A stretch of 32,266 nt of DNA from Bacteroidota bacterium (GTDB lineage Bacteria; Bacteroidota; Bacteroidia; UKL13-3), in contig JANYDU010000038.1 of NCBI GenBank assembly GCA_025359805.1, positions 1 to 32,266 of the forward strand, given 5' to 3'. The notes under the pieces were generated by a model, which was not told where the DNA came from, searched no databases, and saw nothing but the letters and a program-made list of their open reading frames with translations. How positions within the stretch are numbered: position 1 is the first letter of the stretch; every line of letters begins with the position of its first letter. A program made the position numbers and the translations under genes. Of this stretch, positions 9,533 to 16,986 are shown piece by piece.

Positions 9533-10210
9533 ATGTTTCAACATTTGCTTGGAATAATTTTTCCAAAACTGTGTATTGGATGCAATAAAAATTTGATGAA
9601 GAATGAGGATTTTGTTTGCTCTTCATGTATTTATCATTTGCCTGTTACCAATTATCATTTGCAAAATGAAAACATGCTAAGTAAAACTTTTTGGGGAAGA
9701 GTTTCTATTGAACAAGCCTATTCGTTTTTATTTTTTAAGAAAGGAAATATTACTCAATATTTATTACATGAATTAAAATATAAAGGCAATAAAGAGTTGG
9801 GTATTTTTATGGGAAATTTATATGGTCAAATTCTTAAAAAAGAAGTTCAAAAAATTGACTCTGTTATTGCGGTTCCTCTCCATAAAAGTAAGTTACAAAA
9901 GCGTGGCTATAACCAAAGTGAATTTTTTGCAGAAGGGCTTGCACAACAATTAGAAATTGAAAATTTGAGTTCATCGGTAATAAAAAAGATAGCAACTGAA
10001 ACACAAACGAAGAAATCAAGATTTGAACGATGGCGAAATGTGGAGCAAAATTTTGAGTTAATAGATTCATCAATATTTAAAAATAAACATGTGCTTATTG
10101 TTGATGATGTAATTACAACTGGTGCCACTATTGAAGCACTTGCACAATTGTTTACATGTATTGAAAATTGTAAAATAAGTGTAGCAAGTATTGCGGTAAC
10201 AACAAATTAA
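9533..10210 (+). CDS. ComF family phosphoribosyltransferase-like protein
   Basis: 225 residues. N-terminal four-cysteine zinc-binding motif (C14, C17, C29, C32) followed by a type I phosphoribosyltransferase fold with the PRPP-binding loop VLIVDDVITTGAT at about 187-199 and the upstream AVPLHKSKLQKRGYNQSE segment typical of ComF/GntX proteins. In naturally competent bacteria ComF is needed for DNA uptake and binds partners at the inner face of the membrane; in many other bacteria, including this phylum, its role is unsettled. ATG at 9533 lies three bases after the stop of the protease gene, so translation may be coupled. No other competence gene is in the window. Its pairing with a secreted protease looks incidental rather than functional. 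Confidence 0.9.
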   Translation: MFQHLLGIIFPKLCIGCNKNLMKNEDFVCSSCIYHLPVTNYHLQNENMLSKTFWGRVSIEQAYSFLFFKKGNITQYLLHELKYKGNKELGIFMGNLYGQILKKEVQKIDSVIAVPLHKSKLQKRGYNQSEFFAEGLAQQLEIENLSSSVIKKIATETQTKKSRFERWRNVEQNFELIDSSIFKNKHVLIVDDVITTGATIEALAQLFTCIENCKISVASIAVTTN

Positions 10211-10234
10211 GTGTGCATATCACATTCATCTAAA

Positions 10235-10266
10235 TTTAAGGATCTATTATTTAAGGATTATTTTTG
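10235..10266 (+). promoter_or_regulatory. direct repeat plus -7 element upstream of the DUF5723 gene
   Basis: TTTAAGGAT occurs twice, at 10235-10243 and 10250-10258, with a 15-base period, and is followed at once by TATTTTTG at 10259-10266, an exact -7 consensus match. There is no TTG at the -33 position, so an activator bound at the repeat could be needed. The ATG of the next gene is at 10280, giving a leader of only a few bases. Confidence 0.45.
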
Positions 10267-10279
10267 ACTAAATTTTTAT

Positions 10280-11746
10280 ATGATGAAGCAAAGGCTTCAA
10301 GGTATATTATTTTTAGTTGGGTTAGTCTTTTTATCACTTCATACACATGCTCAACAAATGTGGGGAATGATGGGGAGCAATTATGCGGGGGTGTCAAACA
10401 TCGACCTTAATCCAAGTAGCATGGTACTATCAAAATTGGGATGGGATTTAAATTTAATGAGTGTTGATGCAAACGTTTATAATAACAGTTTTTATACCGA
10501 TCCAACATTTGTGTTTCCATTGTTTTTTAAAAATGATTTGAAGGTTGCAACTTCAAATACTGGAAATCAAAGTAAAATCCAATCAGCAGATTTGGTTATT
10601 CATGAAAACATTCAAAAAAGTACATATTTTACAGTAAATACAAATATTAAAGGTCCTTCCTTTATGTATTCAAATGGCATAAGTGCATTTGCTATTACCA
10701 CCGCTTTTAGGAGTGGAGTTAGCACATTTGGATTGCCTGAAACAACCGTGAAAATGGCGTATGAAAATTTAAATTATTCACCTTTAAATAATCAGGTATT
10801 ACGTATTGATAAAGGAACAACTGCTGCTGCAATGGGCTGGCTCGAAATTGGTGGAAGCTATGCTCATAAGCTTATTGAAAGTAGTAGATTTTTAATAAAT
10901 GGAGGAGCATCTGTAAAATTATTAATTGGATATGCTGGTGGTTATGCTGTAAGTCAAGGTATCGATTATATGGTTCCTTATCGTGCTAATTTTACGGCCA
11001 TTGATTTAAGTTTAGATTACGGCCATGCAGTTAATCAAAGTAATCCAATTTCATTATTCAACCCTATGGGAACAGGTGTTTCTGGTGATATTGGTTTTAC
11101 CATTATTAGAAAGAAAAAGGGGAGATATAATTATATCGGCTGTCCAATGCTTACCCGAAAAACCATTACAGTTAGCAGAAATTATAAATGGAAATTAGGG
11201 TTTTCATTAATTGATTTAGGTGGTATAAGTTATCAAACAAAAGCATCAGCTTATTCCTATAAAAATGTTTCATATTCTTGGGATTCTATTACACATTTGA
11301 ACCCAAAAACGATAGCTCAAGTTGACAAATTAATTTATGATAATTTTTCTCCCTATGGAGATACTTCTGTAAAAAATTCTTTTTTTATGTGGAGTCCAAC
11401 TGCTATTAGCGTGCAGTTTGATTATAATTATAATGATAAAATATTTGTGAATGCGAGTATTGTTCAGCGGTTGGTAATAAATACTCAAGCAAGGCTTGCA
11501 AGAATGAATTCATTTGCTTTAACTCCCAGATACGAAACAGCAGGTTTTGAAATTGCCATGCCCATTATTATAAATGAATACTTGTATCCAAACCTTGGGT
11601 TAATGGTACGATATAAATCATTTTTTATTGGTACTGATCAGTTGGGGGCCACATTAGGAATAACTTCACTAACAGGATTGGATGTTTATTTAGGGGTTAA
11701 AATTAACAGTTTTGCAAAGCGCAAAGAGCCTAAAATAAGATACTAA
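10280..11746 (+). CDS. DUF5723 family protein, probable outer-membrane beta-barrel
   Basis: 488 residues, with a signal peptide at about 1-24 (MMKQRLQGILFLVGLVFLSL, then HTHAQQ). The segment after it, NYAGVSNIDLNPSSMVLSKLGWDLNLMSVDANVYNNSFY, is characteristic of DUF5723 proteins, which resemble the PorV/FadL-type barrels of Bacteroidota: an early 'NPAS'-like motif (here NPSS), alternating amphipathic strands, and a C-terminal strand (YLGVKINSFAKRKEPKIRY). Function is unknown for the family; some relatives are annotated as gliding or T9SS-associated only by analogy. Two ATG codons are adjacent (10280 and 10283) and either could start. It is separated from the ComF-type gene by 69 bases holding its own promoter signals, and converges on paaC with only 5 bases between stops. 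Confidence 0.85.
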   Translation: MMKQRLQGILFLVGLVFLSLHTHAQQMWGMMGSNYAGVSNIDLNPSSMVLSKLGWDLNLMSVDANVYNNSFYTDPTFVFPLFFKNDLKVATSNTGNQSKIQSADLVIHENIQKSTYFTVNTNIKGPSFMYSNGISAFAITTAFRSGVSTFGLPETTVKMAYENLNYSPLNNQVLRIDKGTTAAAMGWLEIGGSYAHKLIESSRFLINGGASVKLLIGYAGGYAVSQGIDYMVPYRANFTAIDLSLDYGHAVNQSNPISLFNPMGTGVSGDIGFTIIRKKKGRYNYIGCPMLTRKTITVSRNYKWKLGFSLIDLGGISYQTKASAYSYKNVSYSWDSITHLNPKTIAQVDKLIYDNFSPYGDTSVKNSFFMWSPTAISVQFDYNYNDKIFVNASIVQRLVINTQARLARMNSFALTPRYETAGFEIAMPIIINEYLYPNLGLMVRYKSFFIGTDQLGATLGITSLTGLDVYLGVKINSFAKRKEPKIRY

Positions 11747-11751
11747 TATTT

Positions 11752-12501
11752 CTACCACTCAGCACTTGGGTCTACTCTAAATACTTCACTCATTTCTATT
11801 ACTAAAGGTTCTAAATATTCGGTATGATACCCTTTTCGTCCACCAAGAGTTGGATTCCAATCTTTTTCATTTGGAATAGTTAGTGTTGCTTTGGTTAAAA
11901 CAGGATTGATATTCTCTAACCAACGTTTTTTTAATTCATCTTCGCCACCAAATATTTTTTCTGATTTTAGGATGCTTTCAAAATCTCCTTCTTCAAAAAT
12001 TCCTAATGTGTAATTCCAACTTTCGTTTAAGGCAGTTTGCATGCGTGCATGACTTTCTTCATTGGCTGTACCTAATTTAGTAACCCAAATATCGGCATGC
12101 AAAACATGGTATTTTAATTCGCCTTTTATTTTTCGTGCAACTTTTGCTAGTGGTTCAAAGCTACTATTTGCAAGCATTTCAAAGCGCAACTGATCGGCAT
12201 GGTCGTATAAAAAATGACGCATCAAACTAAAATCATAATCGCCATTTGGCAACTCCAAAAATTGTGCATTATGAAATTGATTTGCACTTCGGGTAAATGC
12301 AATTGTATCAGGTTCTTGTTCGCCCAACTCATGTAAAATTTGAAACAACGCTTGTGATTGTCCAATCTTATCTTGCGCCATTGAACTAAATGCAATGTCT
12401 TCTTCTAAAATAGGCCCAAGCCCTGTCCATTCACTATTTCTGTGCCCAATGATTAATAGGTCATCGGCCATTTTGTATAATAATTCTTTGATGTGTTGCA
12501 T
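11752..12501 (-). CDS. paaC: phenylacetyl-CoA 1,2-epoxidase, structural subunit PaaC
   Basis: 249-residue subunit of the multicomponent epoxidase that converts phenylacetyl-CoA to its 1,2-epoxide in aerobic phenylacetate degradation. PaaC is a ferritin-like helical partner that forms a stable complex with PaaA but does not hold the catalytic iron. Recognised from LLIIGHRNSEWTGLGPILEE near residue 15, the SMAQDKIGQSQALF helix, and the C-terminal GRKGYHTEYLEPLVIEM segment with DPSAEW at the end, all in normal PaaC order and length. Third in a run tetR-paaA-paaB-paaC. The stop lies 5 bases from the convergent DUF5723 stop, so there is no room for paaD or paaE directly downstream. An 84-base spacer with a hairpin separates it from paaB. 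Confidence 0.95.
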   Translation of the reverse strand: MQHIKELLYKMADDLLIIGHRNSEWTGLGPILEEDIAFSSMAQDKIGQSQALFQILHELGEQEPDTIAFTRSANQFHNAQFLELPNGDYDFSLMRHFLYDHADQLRFEMLANSSFEPLAKVARKIKGELKYHVLHADIWVTKLGTANEESHARMQTALNESWNYTLGIFEEGDFESILKSEKIFGGEDELKKRWLENINPVLTKATLTIPNEKDWNPTLGGRKGYHTEYLEPLVIEMSEVFRVDPSAEW

Positions 12502-12510
12502 GTGTTTTTT

Positions 12511-12580
12511 ATTACAAGGTTGTGAAAGTTTGAAAAATTACGAGGTTGAACTTTGTGATCTTTTAACCTTCTAATTTTTC
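12511..12580 (-). repeat. hairpin-forming repeat in the paaB-paaC spacer
   Basis: Arms at 12532-12547 (GAAAAATTACGAGGTT) and 12565-12580 (AACCTTCTAATTTTTC) are inverted copies matching at 14 of 16 positions, with a 17-base gap. A further direct copy of the inner part, ATTACAAGGTTG, lies at 12511-12522 against ATTACGAGGTTG at 12537-12548. On the paa transcript this would fold just after the paaB stop and before the paaC start. There is no T-run after it, so it is not a typical terminator; mRNA stabilisation or a dispersed repeat is more likely. Confidence 0.6.
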
Positions 12581-12585
12581 AATTT

Positions 12586-12957
12586 CTAAACTTTATTCTC
12601 TTTCTTATATTTATTTATTTTATCCATCACTTTGTATCCACCAGCTTCACGATAAATTTTTTCAGGTGTGGTTTCAAATATGTCTTGATCTTCGTATTCG
12701 GTTGCAAAAACATGAGCCGTTTTTACCACCCAAATATTTGCAGTAATCCCTCTTCTTCCATATTGATCTTTACCAAACAACAATGCCATTTCAGGATTTG
12801 GTGCATGAACAATTCCCACATGCATGTGTTGGTCTCCACGTTTTTTTTGATGAAAAACTTCATAGGTTTCCCAATTGTCCATTGGAGTTAGCGGCTCAAT
12901 ATTATTGTCTTCGTTTATGTGTTCACGGTTAATTCGTGGGTCGAGGGAGTTTATCAT
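12586..12957 (-). CDS. paaB: phenylacetyl-CoA 1,2-epoxidase subunit PaaB
   Basis: 123-residue small subunit of the phenylacetyl-CoA epoxidase; in the enterobacterial complex PaaB bridges two PaaAC heterodimers and is required for activity. Recognised from WETYEVFHQKKRGDQHMHVG at about residues 29-48, APNPEMALLFGKDQYGRR, and the closing IWVV...DIFETTPEKIYREAGGYKV segment. It is longer than the usual 90-100 residues because of an N-terminal extension of about 25 acidic and asparagine-rich residues (MINSLDPRINREHINEDNN). The start codon follows the paaA-paaB spacer repeat by 18 bases; no alternative ATG upstream is in frame. If the start were the internal methionine at residue 26, the length would match the shorter relatives. 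Confidence 0.94.
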   Translation of the reverse strand: MINSLDPRINREHINEDNNIEPLTPMDNWETYEVFHQKKRGDQHMHVGIVHAPNPEMALLFGKDQYGRRGITANIWVVKTAHVFATEYEDQDIFETTPEKIYREAGGYKVMDKINKYKKENKV

Positions 12958-12975
12958 ATTTATAATTTCAATATT

Positions 12976-13143
12976 GAAAAATTACAAGGTTAAAAAAGAT
13001 TACTTTATTGGTTTATGATTACTTAAATTTTTTTATGCTTTTGGAAATTATCAAAACATCTTCTATTAATTTTTATGTGTTACATCATCAATTTGTTTGG
13101 TTTTGTGAAAAGCATGTAACATACTTCGTACTTCTAATTTTTG
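12976..13143 (-). repeat. inverted-repeat-bounded element in the paaA-paaB spacer
   Basis: The 194-base spacer is bracketed by GAAAAATTACAAGGTT (12976-12991) and CTTCTAATTTTTG (13131-13143). These are the same outer arms as in the paaB-paaC spacer, in the same orientation, but about 140 bases apart. Inside is a second inverted pair, TGTTACAT (13078-13085) and ATGTAACA (13114-13121). The spacer has no credible gene. It looks like a degenerate miniature element or a dispersed intergenic repeat. Confidence 0.45.
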
Positions 13144-13151
13144 TAATCTCA

Positions 13152-14141
13152 TTAAGCCAGCGGCACAACATATTTTGCATCTTTGGTTAATAATGCCTTA
13201 CGCACCCATCTTCCTCTTTCTTCTGCCATCCTTCTCACGGCCAAACGTTCGGCATTACATGGGCCACCACCATTAATCACACGTTTAAATTCATCCCAAT
13301 CAGGTTCGGTATAATCCCATTTTCCTGTTTCATTATTTTTCTTTAAATCAGTATCAGGAAGTGTTAAACCCAAGTCCCAAATTTTAGGAACATACATATT
13401 CAAAAACTGTTGACGCATATCATCATTGGTTGCCATTTTTACTTTCCATCGCATAAGTATTTCTGTGTGGCTAGATATTTTGTCACTTGGGCCAAAGAAG
13501 TGCATAATTGGGGGCCACCAACGGGTTAAGGCTTCTTGAACCATTTGGCGTTGAATGGGAGTTCCCGTTGCAAGTGTTACCACATTATCATGTCCGTATT
13601 TTAAATGGAAGCTTTCTTCTGTACAAATTCTATCTAATGCTCGGCAATACGGACCATAACTTCCTTTTGCATTTGCCACCTGATTTATAATTGCACCTGC
13701 ATCAATTAACCATGCAATAATGCAAGCATCAGCCCAAGTAAATGCTGGATAGTTAAATACGTTGGAGTATTTTGATTTTCCTGTAATCAAATCATTGGTC
13801 ATTTCCTCACGGCTTTTACCAAGTGTTTCGGCAGCACTATACAATAATTGTGCGTGTCCAACTTCATCTTGCACTTTTGCCATTAAAGCCATTTTACGTC
13901 TAAAGCCTGGAGCACGAGTAATCCATGTTCCTTCGGGTAAAGCACCAATAATTTCGGAGTGACCATGTTGTTCAATCATTCTAATTAGTTGCTTGCGATA
14001 TTCTTTGGGCATCCAATCTTTGGGTTCAATTTTTTCACCTCGAGCAATGCGAGCTTCAAACTCTGCTAACTTAATAGGATCTTCTCCAGCTATCATTGCA
14101 TTAGCTTTTTCATTGGGGTCGATATAAGCGTTTCCGTACAT
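13152..14141 (-). CDS. paaA: phenylacetyl-CoA 1,2-epoxidase catalytic subunit PaaA
   Basis: 329-residue oxygenase subunit of the ring 1,2-phenylacetyl-CoA epoxidase; PaaA carries the diiron centre that inserts one oxygen atom into the aromatic ring of phenylacetyl-CoA in the cytoplasm. Family signature [20 protein letters not shown] spans about residues 59-78; two ExxH iron-ligand motifs are visible, E93-V-G-H96 in [20 protein letters not shown] and E176-S-F-H179 in [13 protein letters not shown]-terminal [15 protein letters not shown] segment ([16 protein letters not shown]) is also typical. Length and order match the family. It lies 77 bases after the TetR gene in the same direction with no recognisable promoter between, so cotranscription with the regulator is likely. 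All catalytic features seem intact. Confidence 0.97.
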   Translation of the reverse strand: MYGNAYIDPNEKANAMIAGEDPIKLAEFEARIARGEKIEPKDWMPKEYRKQLIRMIEQHGHSEIIGALPEGTWITRAPGFRRKMALMAKVQDEVGHAQLLYSAAETLGKSREEMTNDLITGKSKYSNVFNYPAFTWADACIIAWLIDAGAIINQVANAKGSYGPYCRALDRICTEESFHLKYGHDNVVTLATGTPIQRQMVQEALTRWWPPIMHFFGPSDKISSHTEILMRWKVKMATNDDMRQQFLNMYVPKIWDLGLTLPDTDLKKNNETGKWDYTEPDWDEFKRVINGGGPCNAERLAVRRMAEERGRWVRKALLTKDAKYVVPLA

Positions 14142-14218
14142 ATTTATTTAGTTGATGGTGTTAGTTAATAGTTTGGGTTAGATAATAGAAGAAATATTTA
14201 ACACTATTTCATCTCGAT

Positions 14219-14830
14219 TTAAGGTTTATAATTAATGTCTGTTACTAATTTTTTTCTCAATCCACCTAAAATAAAATCAGATAATTTGGTAGCAATTTGT
14301 GATGGATTCATTGACCCTTCCTCTTTGTACCATTGATAAATCCAGTTTACTGCGGATAGGATGGTGAGTGTTGCAAATTTTTCATCAACATTATCAAACA
14401 CATCTTCTTGTTGCCCATGTTCAATAATCATCCTGAATTCATTTTCATATTCATCTCTCAGCTTTTTAAATGCTGATAAGTGGGGTTCTTGCAAGCTTCT
14501 CCATTCATTTAAAAATACTGCCGATTGATCAATATTTTCGGTCATGATTTGAACATGAAAATTAATTGCCATTCGCAATTTTTCTTCGGCACCAAAATAA
14601 ATATCATTCACTTCTTTTAGCGCATTGATAAATTTATCCGCCATATCAAAACAAATGGTTTCGAGTAATTCATCTTTTGACTTTATGTGATGATATAAAC
14701 TTGCCGCTTCAATATCTAAAACTGTTGCAATATCTCGCATAGAAGTTGCCGAAAATCCTTTCTCTCTAAACAGCTTAGAAGCCACATTAAGTATTTGTTT
14801 TTTTCGGTTTATATTTATTGTTTCTACCAT
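14219..14830 (-). CDS. TetR/AcrR family transcriptional regulator, probable paa regulator
   Basis: 203 residues. N-terminal helix-turn-helix at about 9-55 (ILNVASKLFREKGFSATSMR, then DIATVLDIEAASLYHHIKSK) is a standard TetR DNA-binding domain; the C-terminal ligand domain resembles the group that often senses acyl-CoA compounds. It is the first gene of a run with paaABC, so I infer that it represses the paa genes until phenylacetyl-CoA or a related thioester binds. The inference is supported by a perfect palindrome (14834-14847) lying between its promoter and start codon, which points to autorepression. It could instead, or also, control the divergent PhaB-like gene. The ligand is not readable from the sequence. 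Confidence 0.9.
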   Translation of the reverse strand: MVETININRKKQILNVASKLFREKGFSATSMRDIATVLDIEAASLYHHIKSKDELLETICFDMADKFINALKEVNDIYFGAEEKLRMAINFHVQIMTENIDQSAVFLNEWRSLQEPHLSAFKKLRDEYENEFRMIIEHGQQEDVFDNVDEKFATLTILSAVNWIYQWYKEEGSMNPSQIATKLSDFILGGLRKKLVTDINYKP

Positions 14831-14833
14831 AAC

Positions 14834-14847
14834 CTAACAATTGTTAG
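14834..14847. promoter_or_regulatory. perfect palindromic operator, likely TetR binding site
   Basis: CTAACAATTGTTAG reads identically on both strands. It begins four bases upstream of the TetR start codon and covers the transcription start predicted from the -7 element at 14849-14856, an ideal position for repression. A half site TGTTAG also occurs at 14159-14164 upstream of paaA. Binding by the adjacent regulator is inferred from position and symmetry. Confidence 0.65.
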
Positions 14848-14848
14848 T

Positions 14849-14878
14849 CAAAAATATAAATTTAAATAATAAGCGCAA
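14849..14878 (-). promoter_or_regulatory. promoter of the tetR-paaABC run
   Basis: On the minus strand: TTG (14876-14878), 19 bases, then TATTTTTG (14849-14856), an exact match to the Bacteroidota sigma-A pattern. The expected start, about 7 bases on, falls in the middle of the palindrome at 14834-14847. Confidence 0.7.
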
Positions 14879-14949
14879 GAAAATTTTTCATTTTGTTTGA
14901 TATCATTGATTTTTATATACCTTACGTTTCAATTTAAAATCTTTTAGTT

Positions 14950-15699
14950 ATGGATATTCAAAACAAACGTATTGTATTGGTTACTGGAGCAACCGGTGGA
15001 CTTGGAACTGCTATGTGCAAAAAACTTTCGGATGATGGATATCACGTAGTTGGTAATTATAGAAATGTCGAAAAAGCAAAAATCTGGAAAGATCAATTAA
15101 TAAAAGATGGTTATGGGAAAATAGATATGTATGAGGCTGATGTTGCGGATTATGATTCGGTGGGAAAAATGATTGAAAAAATTGAAGCAGAATTAGGTCC
15201 AATTGATACTTTGGTAAATAATGCCGGTATTACTCGTGATGGTGCATTTAGAAAAATGACTGTTGAAAATTGGAAGGCTGTTTTATCATCAAACTTAGAC
15301 AGTGTTTTTAATTGTACCCGACATGTAATAAATGGAATGATTGATAGAGGTTTTGGGCGTGTAATAAATATTTCATCGGTAAATGGGCAACGTGGACAAT
15401 TTGGACAAGCAAATTATTCGGCAGCAAAAGCGGGTATGCACGGCTTTACAAAAACGCTTGCTATGGAAGTTGCTAATAAAGGTGTAACAGTAAATACAAT
15501 TTCTCCAGGTTATATCGGAACCGATATGGTTATGGCTGTGAAAGAAGAAATCAGAAATCAAATTATTGCACAAATTCCTTTAGGTCGTTTGGGGGGAACT
15601 GAAGAAGTTGCACATTTGGTTTCGTTTTTAGCATCTGCCAACGCAAGTTTTATAACGGGTGCTAATATTAGCATCAACGGTGGACAGCATGTATATTAG
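14950..15699 (+). CDS. phaB: acetoacetyl-CoA reductase (PhaB-like short-chain dehydrogenase)
   Basis: 249-residue short-chain dehydrogenase. Cofactor loop TGATGGLG at 12-19, NNAG at 90-93, and catalytic residues N115, S143, Y156 and K160. Several stretches follow the PhaB/PhbB subgroup more closely than FabG: NNAGITRDGAFRKMT, INGMIDRGFGRVINISSVNG, QRGQFGQANYSAAKAGMHGF and VNTISPGYIGTDMV. PhaB reduces acetoacetyl-CoA to (R)-3-hydroxybutyryl-CoA, usually with NADPH, for polyhydroxybutyrate synthesis. Neither a thiolase nor a PHA synthase lies in the window, so the pathway is incomplete here, and a FabG-like role in fatty acid synthesis remains possible. It is divergent from the TetR gene with a 119-base shared upstream region that contains the palindrome, and it converges on the histidine kinase gene. 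Confidence 0.78.
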   Translation: MDIQNKRIVLVTGATGGLGTAMCKKLSDDGYHVVGNYRNVEKAKIWKDQLIKDGYGKIDMYEADVADYDSVGKMIEKIEAELGPIDTLVNNAGITRDGAFRKMTVENWKAVLSSNLDSVFNCTRHVINGMIDRGFGRVINISSVNGQRGQFGQANYSAAKAGMHGFTKTLAMEVANKGVTVNTISPGYIGTDMVMAVKEEIRNQIIAQIPLGRLGGTEEVAHLVSFLASANASFITGANISINGGQHVY

Positions 15700-15711
15700 G
15701 AAAATTTGTAT

Positions 15712-16974
15712 TTAGGAAAGTGGCAGCGTGAAATAAAAAGCGCTTCCTTTTCCTAATTCACTTACACACCAAATATTTCCTCCATTTTTGTTAACAAATT
15801 CCTTACAAAGCATTAACCCAAGACCCGTTCCTTTCTCATTGGCTGTTCCATAAGTTGTAAGGTGCACATTTTCTTTAAACAGAATTAATTTATTTTCTTC
15901 GGAAATACCGGCACCATTGTCTTTCACACAAATCGTTGCCAAATGATTTTGTGTTTCTGCTGATAATGAAATTGTATTTTCTGCTGAACAGAATTTAATC
16001 GCATTTGAAACAAGGTTTCTTAGCACCAATCTGCACATATCCAAATCAGCATTTACTTCAATGGATTGATTAATTTGATTGTTAATAGTTACGCCTTTGG
16101 TTAAAGCGGGAATTTCGTTTAGCTGAATAATCTCATCAAACAATTTTTTCAAATCAAAATGTTCTTTCTTTACCTCTGCATCTTGAATATAATTTTGCGC
16201 CCAGTTCAATAAGTTATCAAGCATACCACTTGTTTCATGAACTGTTGTTCCTAATTGTGTAAATAATTTTTTCAACTCCATTTCGCTTAAAGCACCTTCG
16301 GTAAAAAACTGAAGTAAACTTTCTATATTTCCAATCGGTCCTCTTAAATCGTGAGCAATTATAGAAAATACCTTATCCTTAACTAAATTTAGGTTTTCGA
16401 GTTCTTTATTTTGTTTACGAATTTGATCGGAGTACTCTTGAAGTTTTTTCAAATTAAAACGCAATTCAATCAACCGAGTAACTTGTTTTGCCAGCGTTTG
16501 CAGAGCTGATCGTTGGTCTTCCGTTAACACTCTTGCTACTCTATCAATTACACACAATGTTCCCAATTTAAATCCATCTGCTGTTGTCAGAGGCATTCCT
16601 GCATAAAAACGGATATCAGGGTCAGAAGTAACGAGAAGGTTATTTTTAAACCTCGAATCCAAAGTTGCATCTGCAACAATCATCATATCATTTTGCTGAA
16701 TAGCATGTGCGCAAAAAGCAATTTCTCTCTGCGTTTCGCGAACTGACAATCCCTTGTTAGCCTTGAACCATTGTCTATTTTCGTCTATCAATGAAACTAA
16801 TGATATGGGTGTGCCACATATTTTCGAAGCCAACTCAACAATCTCGTCAAAATCGCCTTCATGAGGAGTGTCGAGAATATTATATTTTAACAAAGCGTCA
16901 ATACGTTTTTGTTCAAGTGCAGAGGAGGTGGTCATGGTTAGATTTGGATTAGAGGTTTCTAAAAAAGTATTCAA
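15712..16974 (-). CDS. GAF-domain sensor histidine kinase, soluble
   Basis: 420 residues with no membrane segment. A GAF domain covers about 43-172 (SLVSLIDENRQWFKANKGL and FCAHAIQQNDMMIVADA are typical of small-ligand or redox GAF sensors). A short coiled coil at about 172-200 leads to the dimerisation helix with phospho-acceptor H208 in FSIIAHDLRGPIGN, then an HATPase domain with N324 (NLVSNAIKF), DNGAGI at 352-357 and GTGLGL at 382-387. It should autophosphorylate in response to a cytoplasmic signal, but no response regulator is in the window, so it is an orphan kinase. The start lies 12 bases after the stop of the RsmI-like gene, indicating one transcript. An internal ATG at residue 14 is an alternative start. 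Confidence 0.93.
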   Translation of the reverse strand: MNTFLETSNPNLTMTTSSALEQKRIDALLKYNILDTPHEGDFDEIVELASKICGTPISLVSLIDENRQWFKANKGLSVRETQREIAFCAHAIQQNDMMIVADATLDSRFKNNLLVTSDPDIRFYAGMPLTTADGFKLGTLCVIDRVARVLTEDQRSALQTLAKQVTRLIELRFNLKKLQEYSDQIRKQNKELENLNLVKDKVFSIIAHDLRGPIGNIESLLQFFTEGALSEMELKKLFTQLGTTVHETSGMLDNLLNWAQNYIQDAEVKKEHFDLKKLFDEIIQLNEIPALTKGVTINNQINQSIEVNADLDMCRLVLRNLVSNAIKFCSAENTISLSAETQNHLATICVKDNGAGISEENKLILFKENVHLTTYGTANEKGTGLGLMLCKEFVNKNGGNIWCVSELGKGSAFYFTLPLS

Positions 16975-16986
16975 TCGCGAAAAAAA

